Assembly (NCBI GenBank): GCA_016934355.1
Contig: JAFGTA010000170.1
Coordinates: forward strand, 1 to 14,707
Direction of reading: 5' to 3'
Source: Candidatus Bathyarchaeota archaeon
GTDB taxonomy: Archaea > Thermoproteota > Bathyarchaeia > TCS64
Length of the DNA: 14,707 bases
The notes beneath the pieces were generated by a model, which worked only from the letters and a program-made list of their open reading frames with translations, ran no database searches and had not been told where the DNA came from. Each line of letters starts with the position of its first letter. The first letter of the stretch is position 1. A program made the position numbers and the translations under genes. Below are positions 5,731-12,767 of this stretch, piece after piece.

Positions 5731-6651
5731 TTAATCCTTCCAGTAGGGCTCCCTTCTGGCGACGGCCTCCCTGAACGCCTCAACGAGCTTCTCCCTCGGC
5801 TCCCCGGCTCTCACGAGGCTTACGAGTGGGACAAGGTTGTCGTCCCTCATAAGGCATGACTTGAGGCGGCCATCGCTTGTGAGCCTCAGCCTTGTACAGT
5901 AGGCGCAGAACTTGCTGTTGTGCATGGGGCGAACGACCTCCACCTGGGCTCCGTCTCGGAGATGGTAGACCTTTCTCCTGTGGAGCTCCCGCTCAACGAC
6001 TTTCTCGGAACGCTTTGCGAGCATCTCCTCGACGGGCACGAGGTCGTAGTGAAGCCTCTCGTAGTACTCGACGCCGTTCTCTAGCTCCTGGAACTCTATG
6101 AGCTGGAGCACGGTCCCTGTCTCCCTGCTGTAATCGATTAGGGACTGTATCTCACCGTCGTTCACTCCCTTCATGACTACCATGTTGAGCTTCACCGGCT
6201 CGAGACCGCATCTTTTTGCCTCCCTAATACCCGACTTGACGGCTTCCTCGTAGTCCCTGCCCGTTATCTCCTTGAAAGTTGACGGTTTCAGAGTGTGGAG
6301 GCTGATGTTGACCCGCCTGAGTCCGGACTCGTGCAACACGCACGCCTTCTCCTCCAGGAGGGCGGCGTTCGTCGTCATCGACACCTCCTCCAAGTAGGGG
6401 GCTATCCTTCTGACGATCTCCACGATGTCGTCCCGTATCAGGGGCTCCCCCCCGGTTAGCTTTACCTTCCTTATCCCGAGTTCGGCGGCGACCTCGACCA
6501 CGGTCTCCAACTCATCGGGGGTGAGTTCTCCGTGGCTCCCGTGTTCGCCCTCCTGGTGGCAGAAGAAGCAGTTGAAGTTGCATCTCTGGGTGAGGCTGAT
6601 CCTGAGGCTGTTCACTGGCCTCTTGTAGGGGTCGACGAGGGTGGGTTTCAG
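5731..6651 (-). CDS. moaA: GTP 3',8-cyclase MoaA (radical SAM), probable CTG start
   Basis: MoaA is the radical SAM enzyme that starts molybdopterin synthesis by rearranging GTP with MoaC. The N-terminal cluster motif is C24-x3-C28-x2-C31 (RCNFNCFFCH), with GGEP at 67-70. The second cluster is C249-x2-C252-x13-C266 (CAYCTRLRLTSDGRLKSC), which binds the substrate. The first ordinary start, GTG at 6613-6615, would cut off the conserved DPYKRPVNSLR lead-in. The frame upstream is open to a TAG and holds no ATG, GTG or TTG, but a CTG at 6649-6651 lies nine bases after a GGAGAGG ribosome-binding site (6667-6661) and gives LKPTLVDPYKRPVN. I therefore place the start there (306 residues). It heads the six-gene operon and is divergent from wtpA. 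The identity is firm; the start is inferred. Confidence 0.93.
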   Translation of the reverse strand: MKPTLVDPYKRPVNSLRISLTQRCNFNCFFCHQEGEHGSHGELTPDELETVVEVAAELGIRKVKLTGGEPLIRDDIVEIVRRIAPYLEEVSMTTNAALLEEKACVLHESGLRRVNISLHTLKPSTFKEITGRDYEEAVKSGIREAKRCGLEPVKLNMVVMKGVNDGEIQSLIDYSRETGTVLQLIEFQELENGVEYYERLHYDLVPVEEMLAKRSEKVVERELHRRKVYHLRDGAQVEVVRPMHNSKFCAYCTRLRLTSDGRLKSCLMRDDNLVPLVSLVRAGEPREKLVEAFREAVARREPYWKD

Positions 6652-6771
6652 CGTTTTTCGCCTCTCCTATCTGCGGCGCGGGGCTTGAAAACTGTTATGC
6701 ATGGCCGTATACTTCGGTGTCTTGGTGTGGATAATTTTATTACCTCGTAAACGCGATATGCATTGATAAAC
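6652..6771. promoter_or_regulatory. Divergent moaA/wtpA promoter region
   Basis: This region of about 120 bases drives the moa operon leftward and the wtp operon rightward. An AT-rich block at 6731-6742 (ATAATTTTATTA) can serve as a TATA box on the plus strand (about 35 bases before the wtpA ATG) and, read as TAATAAAATTAT, on the minus strand. Two near-identical elements, GTTATGCATGG (6694-6704) and GATATGCATTG (6755-6765), match at 9 of 11 positions. The second covers the predicted wtpA start site and the first lies just past the predicted moaA start site, positions expected for repressor binding. Regulation by a molybdate/tungstate-responsive factor is inferred, not shown. Confidence 0.5.
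6661..6667 (-). promoter_or_regulatory. Ribosome-binding site that supports the CTG start of moaA
   Basis: GGAGAGG on the minus strand ends nine bases before the CTG at 6651. The conventional GTG at 6615 has no comparable site at proper distance. An in-frame TAG overlaps the 5' edge of this site, so the protein cannot start further upstream. Confidence 0.55.
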
Positions 6772-7818
6772 ATGTCGAATAGTGTCCGGAGCATTATCGT
6801 AGTGGCACTCGTCGCGGTCATGGTATTGGCGGGCGGCTACTACGCGATGAACATGACCCAGCAGGAGGAGAATACACCCGTCACTCTCAAGGTTTTCCAC
6901 GCCGGGAGCCTAGCCGTCCCGCTGGAGCAGATCAAGGCTACCTTCGAGGCGGATCACCCTAACGTGGAGGTCCAGCTTGAGCCTGCTGGGAGCGTCCAGT
7001 GTGTACAGAAGGTGACGGAGCTCGGCGAGTTGGCGGACGTGGTGGCTTCGGCCGACTACTCGCTGATACCGAGTATGATGATGCCTGATTACGCTAGTTG
7101 GTACATCGTATTCGCGAGGAACGAGATGACCGTTGCCTACGCGGAGACCAGCAGGTACTCGGACGAGATAACGGCGGAAAACTGGTATCAGATACTTGGG
7201 AGGCCTGACGTCAAATGGGGGTTCAGCAACCCCAACTTGGACCCATGCGGGTACAGGACGCCCATGGTGATCCAGTTAGCAGAGCTAGAGTACGACGACG
7301 ACACGATTTTCGATACCCTCGTCCAGGATCACTGCGCGCTAACAGTGAGGGAGGAAGAAGGCGTGTACATCATAGACAGCAGCATGGAGGACCTGCAGCC
7401 TGACACGGACAAGATTAGCATTAGGGACAAGTCGGTTGAGCTGGTCAGCCTCGTCCAGTCGGGTGGGCTAGACTACGCCTTCGAGTACAGCAGCGTCGCG
7501 AAGCAGCACGGCTTGACTTACCTTGATCTACCAGCGTCTATAGACCTCAGCGACCTTGCCTACGAGGACACCTACACGCTCGTTAAGATTGAGAAGACCT
7601 CAGGTACTAGCACGGGGTCACCCATCGTCTACGGTGTCACCATACCAGCCGACGCACCCAACCCAGAGATGGCGGCCGAGTTCATCAAGTACATGATCAA
7701 CGAGCAGGGTAACGCCGTATTCAGCGACCTCGGGCAGCCCCCAGTCACTCCTGGGATAGTCAGCGACATGGACGCCGTCCCCGAAACCCTCAAACAGTTC
7801 CTGAGTGAACAGGGTTAA
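6772..7818 (+). CDS. wtpA: Tungstate/molybdate ABC transporter substrate-binding protein WtpA
   Basis: This is the extracellular binding protein for tungstate and molybdate, 348 residues from ATG 6772. A TTG nine bases earlier is a possible alternative start. Residues 8-24 are a hydrophobic signal or anchor segment, with no lipobox cysteine visible. The mature part follows the archaeal WtpA pattern: VFHAGSLAVP (41-50), PAGSVQCVQKVTELG (71-85), ADVVASADYSLIP (88-100), FARNEM (114-119), FSNPNLDPCGYR (151-162) and GSPIVYGVTIP near the C-terminus. In the crystallised archaeal relatives two carboxylates complete an octahedral oxyanion site; D157 and E223 sit at the expected spacing. It is followed after one base by the permease gene, and the operon is divergent from the molybdopterin operon. 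Confidence 0.94.
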   Translation: MSNSVRSIIVVALVAVMVLAGGYYAMNMTQQEENTPVTLKVFHAGSLAVPLEQIKATFEADHPNVEVQLEPAGSVQCVQKVTELGELADVVASADYSLIPSMMMPDYASWYIVFARNEMTVAYAETSRYSDEITAENWYQILGRPDVKWGFSNPNLDPCGYRTPMVIQLAELEYDDDTIFDTLVQDHCALTVREEEGVYIIDSSMEDLQPDTDKISIRDKSVELVSLVQSGGLDYAFEYSSVAKQHGLTYLDLPASIDLSDLAYEDTYTLVKIEKTSGTSTGSPIVYGVTIPADAPNPEMAAEFIKYMINEQGNAVFSDLGQPPVTPGIVSDMDAVPETLKQFLSEQG

Positions 7819-7819
7819 C

Positions 7820-8620
7820 ATGAGCCTCGACGCCCGCAGGTACCCTCTATCCCTCTTTTTCTCAGTGATAGGATCACTGATCCTGCTGTTCACGGTCTTC
7901 ACCCTGCTTAACATGGTGGCGAAGCAGTTACTGTTCGACCCTGCGGGCCTGGTGAATGCGGGAACCGACCCTTTCGTGCTCAAGTCCATCGGGCTGACCC
8001 TCTACGCCAGCTCACTCGCCACCTTCCTGACGATGATATTCGGGACGCCCCTCGCCTACGTGCTGGCGCGCCACGACTTCAGAGGCAAGAACCTGATTGA
8101 GTCCATCATAGACGTGCCCGTGATCATACCCCACAGCGTCGCCGGGATAGCGCTCTATGTCCTCCTGATGAGCAGGAGCCCAGTGGGGCAGCTGTTCGCG
8201 GGCATCGGCGTCGTCTTCGAGGACCACCTCGCGGGCATAGTCGCCGCCATGCTGTTCGTGAGCTCGTCACTCTTCATCAACGCGGCTCGCGAGGGCTTCC
8301 AGAGCGTTGACCCGAGGCTGGAGCGCGTAGCCAGGACTCTGGGCGCCAGCCAGCGGCAGGCGTTCTTCAGGATTACGCTGCCTCTGGCCGCTAGGCACCT
8401 GTTATCGGGGGCCATCCTGAGCTGGGCGAGGGGGATAAGCGAGTTCGGAGCCGTCGTCATGATCGCCTTCTACCCGATGATCGCCCCGGTGCTCATCTAC
8501 TACAGGTTCACCACTACGGGCCTCAGGGGAAGCCAGCCGATCGCCGTCCTCCTCATAATCATCTGCCTCACGGTGTTCATAGCCCTCAGGGTGTACTCTC
8601 GGAGGTGGGAGAGGAAGTGA
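7820..8620 (+). CDS. wtpB: Tungstate/molybdate ABC transporter permease WtpB
   Basis: This 266-residue membrane protein of the ModB/WtpB family forms the transport channel as a homodimer. Hydrophobic segments are visible in the first 40 residues, around the IGLTLYASSLATFLTMIFG stretch, around the VPVIIPHSVAGIALYVLL stretch, near LAGIVAAMLFVSSSLFI, near GAVVMIAFYPMIAPVLIYY, and at the C-terminus (IAVLLIIICLTVFIAL), giving about six membrane spans. The EAA coupling loop that contacts the ATPase is present as AREGFQSVDPRLERVARTLG. ATG at 7820 begins one base after the wtpA stop. An in-frame GTG at 7805 inside wtpA is a less likely start. It overlaps the ATPase gene. Confidence 0.92.
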   Translation: MSLDARRYPLSLFFSVIGSLILLFTVFTLLNMVAKQLLFDPAGLVNAGTDPFVLKSIGLTLYASSLATFLTMIFGTPLAYVLARHDFRGKNLIESIIDVPVIIPHSVAGIALYVLLMSRSPVGQLFAGIGVVFEDHLAGIVAAMLFVSSSLFINAAREGFQSVDPRLERVARTLGASQRQAFFRITLPLAARHLLSGAILSWARGISEFGAVVMIAFYPMIAPVLIYYRFTTTGLRGSQPIAVLLIIICLTVFIALRVYSRRWERK

Positions 8621-9669
8621 TCAGCTTCCGCGACGTGAGCCACGACTGGGGCGGATTCAGCCTGAAGAACGTGAGCTTCACAGTCGAGAAGGGAGAGTAC
8701 TTCGTCATCCTCGGCCCTACGGGGGCAGGGAAAACCCTCCTCCTTGAGACTGTCGCCGGCTTCTACGTGCCAAAGGAGGGAAAGATACTCCTCCGGGGCT
8801 TAGACTGCGCCGACGCGCTCCCTGAGCAGCGGGGTGTCGGCTTCGTGTACCAGGATTATGCGTTGTTTCCACACATGACCGTCGAGGAGAACATCCGCTT
8901 CGGCTTGGAGATGAAGAAGGTGGAGGAGACCGAGGCTGAGAGGAGAGTCGAGTCACTTCTGGGCATGCTCTCTATCGAGTCTCTTAGAGACAGGTACCCT
9001 GAGACCCTGTCCGGCGGAGAGAGACAGCGTGTAGCCATCGCTAGGGCTCTGGTGATCGAGCCGGATATACTGTTGCTGGATGAGCCGCTCAGTGCCTTGG
9101 ACACCCGTACCCGGGAGTCACTTCGGGACGAGCTTAAGAGGATACACAAGGCTAAGGGTATAACCACGCTGCACGTGACTCACGACCAGTCGGAGGCTCT
9201 ACTGTTGGCTGACAGTGTTGCAGTGATTATGGACGGTGAGGTGGCTCAGCTGGGCACCCCCGAGAAGGTCTTCAACTATCCCGTTTCCGCGGCTGTCGCG
9301 GACTTCGTGGGCGTCGAGAACGTCATCGCGGGAACCGTGACGGGAAACGTCGACGGCGTCGCGTCTGTCGAGTTCGACGGCTACACTTTGAAGGCGGTCT
9401 CGGAGATTGAGAAGGGGGAGGTCTATGCGTTCCTCAGACCCGAGAATGTCATACTGAGCGAAGCGCCGATAGATACCAGCGCGAGGAACGTGTTAGAGAG
9501 CACCGTGGCCAAGGTGACGCAGCTCGGCTCCATTTACCAGGTGCATATGAACACGGGGCTGAGCGCGGTAGTAACAAAACAGTCCGTCGAGGAGCTTGGG
9601 CTCTCACCGGATGTTCGCATCTATGCTTCCTTCAAGGCAACGGCTGTCCATCTAATCAGACGTGACTAA
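8617..9669 (+). CDS. wtpC: Tungstate/molybdate ABC transporter ATP-binding protein WtpC
   Basis: This is the cytoplasmic ATPase of the uptake system, 350 residues from GTG 8617, which overlaps the permease stop by four bases (GTGA) and follows GGAGG at 8601-8605. A GTG at 8605 in the same frame is an alternative. Motifs are Walker A GPTGAGKT (33-40), Q-loop VYQDYALFPHM, ABC signature LSGGERQRVAIARAL (131-145), Walker B ILLLDEP (151-157), D-loop SALD and H-loop HVTHD. After about residue 230 comes a C-terminal domain with LRPENVILS and two beta-rich repeats resembling the MOP/TOBE region found in molybdate ATPases, where oxyanion binding can inhibit transport. Family and partners are clear; whether it prefers W or Mo is not. 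Confidence 0.93.
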   Translation: MISFRDVSHDWGGFSLKNVSFTVEKGEYFVILGPTGAGKTLLLETVAGFYVPKEGKILLRGLDCADALPEQRGVGFVYQDYALFPHMTVEENIRFGLEMKKVEETEAERRVESLLGMLSIESLRDRYPETLSGGERQRVAIARALVIEPDILLLDEPLSALDTRTRESLRDELKRIHKAKGITTLHVTHDQSEALLLADSVAVIMDGEVAQLGTPEKVFNYPVSAAVADFVGVENVIAGTVTGNVDGVASVEFDGYTLKAVSEIEKGEVYAFLRPENVILSEAPIDTSARNVLESTVAKVTQLGSIYQVHMNTGLSAVVTKQSVEELGLSPDVRIYASFKATAVHLIRRD

Positions 9670-9729
9670 TTGATCAATCAGGAGGCTGGAGTAGTATCGA
9701 GCAGCCGAGTGAACCCTATAATCCCCAGT
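9670..9729. other. Short convergent gap between wtpC and the PDCD5-like gene
   Basis: This gap of 60 bases lies between two convergent stop codons. It contains a small palindrome, TTGATCAA, right after the wtpC stop, but no T-run or strong hairpin that I would call a terminator. Confidence 0.4.
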
Positions 9730-10116
9730 CTACCGGTCTTCCTTGATCTTCTGTTCAAGTGTCTTGAGTTCGCCGTGCTCACTAATCCTGATCTTCGTGT
9801 TCAGCCGTACCGGGATACCCACCTGGCGGAAGAACCCCATGAGGCTGGCGCCATCGATGTGGTCCACGATCTTACCCTGCCTGATGGCGTCGACGAGCAT
9901 ATCCTCCACCTTGGGCATGACCTGGGGGTACTGCTGTACGGCGGCGTCCCAGACCTCCCACGCCCTGTTCTGGAAGTATCTGTCGAGGAGTTCCCTGTTT
10001 GTGGGCTCCTTGACGGGCTCCGGCTTGGTCTCCTTCTTCTTAACCTGGTTCAACAGGAACTTTCGCTGCATCTCCTGCAGCCGCTTCTGCTTAAGTCGCT
10101 CCAGCTCGTCGTCCAT
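9730..10116 (-). CDS. PDCD5-family DNA-binding protein (TFAR19-related)
   Basis: This encodes a 128-residue basic protein of the PDCD5 family, which is nearly universal in archaea and related to eukaryotic PDCD5. The N-terminal helix MDDELERLKQKRLQEMQRK and the core AWEVWDAAVQQYPQVMPKVEDMLVDAIRQGKI, followed by IDGASLMGFFRQVG, match the family's three-helix core. Archaeal members bind double-stranded DNA in vitro; the cellular role is unsettled. The spacer at residues 24-42 is rich in Lys, Glu and Pro. Members are usually about 110-120 residues, so this is close to normal. It is transcribed away from the ATPase gene's 3' end (same strand, 56-base gap) and converges with wtpC. The gap holds its own TATA-like box, so it is likely a single-gene unit. 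Confidence 0.88.
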   Translation of the reverse strand: MDDELERLKQKRLQEMQRKFLLNQVKKKETKPEPVKEPTNRELLDRYFQNRAWEVWDAAVQQYPQVMPKVEDMLVDAIRQGKIVDHIDGASLMGFFRQVGIPVRLNTKIRISEHGELKTLEQKIKEDR

Positions 10117-10152
10117 CAGTGTCAGCCTGCGAGAAATATGCGAGGGTCATCC

Positions 10153-10160
10153 GATTTATT
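10153..10160 (-). promoter_or_regulatory. TATA-like box of the PDCD5-family gene
   Basis: AATAAATC on the minus strand lies about 37-44 bases upstream of the ATG at 10116, predicting a start near 10128 and a short leader. It sits between the ATPase stop and this gene. Confidence 0.45.
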
Positions 10161-10164
10161 CTTT

Positions 10165-10177
10165 CCTGAGCCTCAGG
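10165..10177. repeat. Perfect inverted repeat CCTGAG-C-CTCAGG at the ATPase gene end
   Basis: The 13-base inverted repeat with a single-base centre overlaps the ATPase stop codon and lies just before the TATA box of the next gene. On the minus strand it is followed by AAAGAATAAAT and not by a T-run, so an operator for the PDCD5-like gene is as likely as a terminator hairpin. It may also be chance. Confidence 0.3.
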
Positions 10178-12209
10178 GCTTCAGGCTGCTGATCCTGATG
10201 CTGTTAAGGATGACAAGCAGCGCCAGCCCCACGTCACCGAGGATCACCGACATCCATAGGCTGATTGTGCCCATCGTCGCGAGGACGACGATAGCCAGCT
10301 TCACGAGGAGGCTCACCGATATGTTCTCCTTCACCCTGCGGAGGGTGACCTTGCTCAGCCTCTGGACGTAACCGATCTTCGTGAGGTCGTCCTCAAGCAG
10401 CACGATGTCCGCGGTCTCCAAGGCGATGTCGCTCCCAAGCCCGCCCATCGCTACGCCGACGTCCGCCGCGGCCAACGCCGGGGCGTCGTTCACGCCGTCG
10501 CCGACCATGACGACGGGACCGTGCCTCTTCAGGCTCTCAATCGTCCCGACCTTCTCGTCAGGTAACAGGTTCGCGTGGTAGCCGTTGAACCCAAGCTGGG
10601 CGGCGATGGCCGCGGCCGTGGTTTCGTTGTCGCCTGTGAGCATCTCCACCTTCATCCCGCTGGAGCGAAGAGCCTCCACCGTCTCACGGGCCCCGGCCCG
10701 CCTCTGGTCCATGAGGCTGATTAAGCCGATTATCTCCGTGTCCCGTGCAACCATCACAGTCGTCTTGCCCTCCATGTCAAGCTGCCTCAACAGGCCGTCA
10801 GGGTAAGTGAGGTCCAGCTCAGTGAAGAGCCTCTGGCTCCCGATACGGTAGGTGACACCATCGATGACGGCCTCTACTCCCTTCCCTGTGCGGCTGATGA
10901 ACTCAGATACTTCGAAGAGATCAACGGCCTCCGCTAGGGCGAGCTCTTTTATCGCCTCCGCGATGGGGTGTCTGCTCTTCTCTTCAAGGCTCGCCGCTAT
11001 ACCGAGGAGCCTACGCCTCTCCACGCCCCTCGGCTTTATATCCGTCACCCTGAGCCTTCCTTGGGTCAATGTGCCGGTCTTGTCGAACGCGAACACCTTT
11101 GCGTCACTCATCGACTCTATGTAGGTACTGCCCTTCACGAGGACGCCGTTCCTGCTTGCGCTCGTTATCGCGGAGACCATCGCGACGGGTGTGGCTATGG
11201 TCAATGCACAGGGGCAGCCGATGACCAGAAGCACAAGACCATTATAAACCGAGGGTATAAGCGGCGCATTGAGCAGAATCGGTGGAGCGACCGCTATGAC
11301 GGCTGCCAGTGTGATTATGAGTGGAGTGTAGTACCGCGCGAACCTGTTAACAATGGTCTCCGTCGGGCTTCTGCTATCCTCTGCCTCATGTACCATTCGC
11401 AGGATGCTGGCCAGCATCGTCTCGGAGGCTTGCCGCGTCGTCTTTACGGCGAGGAACCCGTCGAGGTTGATGGTCCCTGCGAAGACCTCGTCTAAGTAGC
11501 CCTTTGGCACCGGGACGGACTCGCCCGTGATGGTGGACTGGTCCACTGTCGTGTTACCGTCTACCACGACGCCGTCTAGGGGCAGCCGATCCCCGGGTTT
11601 AACTATGAATACCTGGCCCGGCAGAACCTGCTCCACGAGGACGGAAACCTCGTCCTCCCCGTCAAGTATCGTGGCGACCTCGGGTCTGAGCTCCATCAGC
11701 GCCTCGATGGCGTGCCTCGCCCTGTCAGACGCCATGACCTCAAGCCTCAGCGAGATATCCTTAAGGAAGACGACGAGGGCCCCTTCCTCGAACTCGCCTA
11801 TCAGGGCTGCCCCTACAGCCGCTATGGTGACGAGGAGGTCTATCCCTACTTTTCCTTTGAGGAGCCCCTTGAACCCGCCTAACGCCATAGGGTACCCCGT
11901 GACAACCATCGCCGATACGAGGAGCAGCCTCGGTATGAGCCCGCCGAATCCAAGGAAAGGCAGCGCGATACCCAGAGCTATGGCCACGCCGGATAACACC
12001 AGCACCTCCAGTCCTCTGCCTGCGCGGCTGTGGTCGTGGTCATGCCCGCACGAGGCACATGAACCGTCGTGGCTGTTTTCACACGAAGTACAGGCGATGC
12101 CCGGTCCAGTGCTGCAACTTGTGCAGGCGTGCGGCTCCTCATGATTGTGGCCGCAGTCGCAGGACTCCTCATGGCAGTGGTGTTCGTCGTGATCGTGGTG
12201 GTCTTTCAA
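10173..12209 (-). CDS. P1B-type heavy-metal-exporting ATPase, Zn/Cd/Pb-like, with His/Cys-rich N-terminus
   Basis: This 678-residue membrane pump exports a soft or borderline metal ion using ATP. Motifs in order are TGES (228-231), CPC in the metal-path helix (332-334), DKTGT with phosphorylated D376, HP (414-415), TGDN (525-528) and GDGVND (570-575). K637 and D659 in the last two helices match the Lys/Asp pair that marks the Zn2+/Cd2+/Pb2+ subgroup (ZntA-like), so Zn or Cd is more likely than Cu. In place of HMA domains the first 61 residues carry 13 His and 9 Cys, including three CxxC motifs exactly 11 residues apart (29, 40, 51). The start is TTG at 12209-12207; an in-frame TGA nine bases upstream rules out a longer protein, and GGTGAG provides a ribosome site. 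The gene is divergent from a NikR-like regulator, a probable control partner. Confidence 0.93.
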   Translation of the reverse strand: MKDHHDHDEHHCHEESCDCGHNHEEPHACTSCSTGPGIACTSCENSHDGSCASCGHDHDHSRAGRGLEVLVLSGVAIALGIALPFLGFGGLIPRLLLVSAMVVTGYPMALGGFKGLLKGKVGIDLLVTIAAVGAALIGEFEEGALVVFLKDISLRLEVMASDRARHAIEALMELRPEVATILDGEDEVSVLVEQVLPGQVFIVKPGDRLPLDGVVVDGNTTVDQSTITGESVPVPKGYLDEVFAGTINLDGFLAVKTTRQASETMLASILRMVHEAEDSRSPTETIVNRFARYYTPLIITLAAVIAVAPPILLNAPLIPSVYNGLVLLVIGCPCALTIATPVAMVSAITSASRNGVLVKGSTYIESMSDAKVFAFDKTGTLTQGRLRVTDIKPRGVERRRLLGIAASLEEKSRHPIAEAIKELALAEAVDLFEVSEFISRTGKGVEAVIDGVTYRIGSQRLFTELDLTYPDGLLRQLDMEGKTTVMVARDTEIIGLISLMDQRRAGARETVEALRSSGMKVEMLTGDNETTAAAIAAQLGFNGYHANLLPDEKVGTIESLKRHGPVVMVGDGVNDAPALAAADVGVAMGGLGSDIALETADIVLLEDDLTKIGYVQRLSKVTLRRVKENISVSLLVKLAIVVLATMGTISLWMSVILGDVGLALLVILNSIRISSLKP

Positions 12210-12320
12210 CGCGGCTCACCGACTTCTCACTTTCCCCTGAGCTAAGGTTTATTAATGTAATGCTAGGAAAACGCCTGTTTTTATTAAAATTTATTAACTT
12301 AAAGGCATATTTTTAATAAC
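12210..12320. promoter_or_regulatory. Divergent promoter region of the metal ATPase and NikR-like regulator
   Basis: This AT-rich region of 111 bases has four copies of TTATTAA or its reverse complement: 12249-12255, 12281-12287, 12291-12297 and, inverted (TTAATAA), 12313-12319. The copy at 12291 is placed to be the TATA box of the regulator (about 28 bases before its ATG, leaderless), and the one at 12249, read on the minus strand, to be the TATA box of the ATPase. The canonical E. coli NikR half-sites GTATGA/TCATAC are absent. The operator itself cannot be defined from this sequence alone. Confidence 0.45.
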
Positions 12321-12725
12321 ATGACTGTTATCAGTGCAAGCCTCACGCCGGAGCTCCTAGATAGGTTGGACGAGTTCGTGAAGAAGTCAGGGTTCTCCAG
12401 CAGGTCGGAGGCGCTGAGGCTGGCGGTCCGGGACAGTCTCAGCCAGTTCGATCACCAGAGCAGGCAACGCGGCCAGGTGCTGTCGACCGTTACCATCATA
12501 AGCGAGACCGAGCGTGAGCCAAGCCACCTGGGTTTGATGAATCTCCGCAACGGGTTCGACAACATAATCTTCGGGAATATGCATTTCCACATCGAGGAGG
12601 GGCTCTGTGTAGAGATATTCCTGGTGAAGGGGGACGCCGGCGTCGTGATGGACTTCGTGTCGAAGGCTAAGACCGTGAGGGGCGTCGTCGAGGTCAACCA
12701 CACCGTCACGCCGCTGCCCCGGTGA
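12321..12725 (+). CDS. NikR-like metal-responsive regulator (ribbon-helix-helix plus ACT-like domain)
   Basis: This 134-residue protein has the NikR architecture. An N-terminal ribbon-helix-helix DNA-binding domain (VISASLTPELLDRLDEFV, then FSSRSEALRLAVRDSL, residues 3-40) is followed by an ACT-like metal-sensing domain (about 52-134) with MHFHIEEGLCVEIFLVKGDA. H88, H90 and C96 match three of the four nickel ligands of E. coli NikR (H87, H89, C95). The fourth, H76 in E. coli, aligns with N77 here, so the canonical square-planar nickel site appears incomplete and the metal could differ. It is divergent from the Zn/Cd-type ATPase gene 111 bases away and not next to nickel uptake genes, which suggests it controls that pump. 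ATG at 12321 fits a leaderless transcript. The alignment was done by eye. Confidence 0.85.
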   Translation: MTVISASLTPELLDRLDEFVKKSGFSSRSEALRLAVRDSLSQFDHQSRQRGQVLSTVTIISETEREPSHLGLMNLRNGFDNIIFGNMHFHIEEGLCVEIFLVKGDAGVVMDFVSKAKTVRGVVEVNHTVTPLPR

Positions 12726-12733
12726 CACGGCTA

Positions 12734-12743
12734 TTCTTTTAAC
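12734..12743 (+). promoter_or_regulatory. TATA-like box of the Mo hydroxylase gene (also T-rich end of the regulator gene)
   Basis: TTCTTTTAAC lies 25-34 bases upstream of the ATG at 12768, the distance expected for a leaderless archaeal transcript. The same T-rich stretch, starting about 9 bases after the regulator's stop codon, could also terminate its transcript. Confidence 0.45.
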
Positions 12744-12767
12744 CGGTCATAGACCCTCTATTCAACA

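Noticed and set aside
5730..5783. N-terminal extension of MoaD to base 5783
   Set aside because: It overlaps the end of moaA and precedes the normal first beta strand of MoaD.
6652..6771. Molybdenum-cofactor riboswitch upstream of moaA
   Set aside because: The leader is too short and shows none of the extended helices of the known bacterial element.
12210..12320. Canonical NikR operator (GTATGA-N16-TCATAC)
   Set aside because: No such half-sites are found between the regulator and the ATPase gene.
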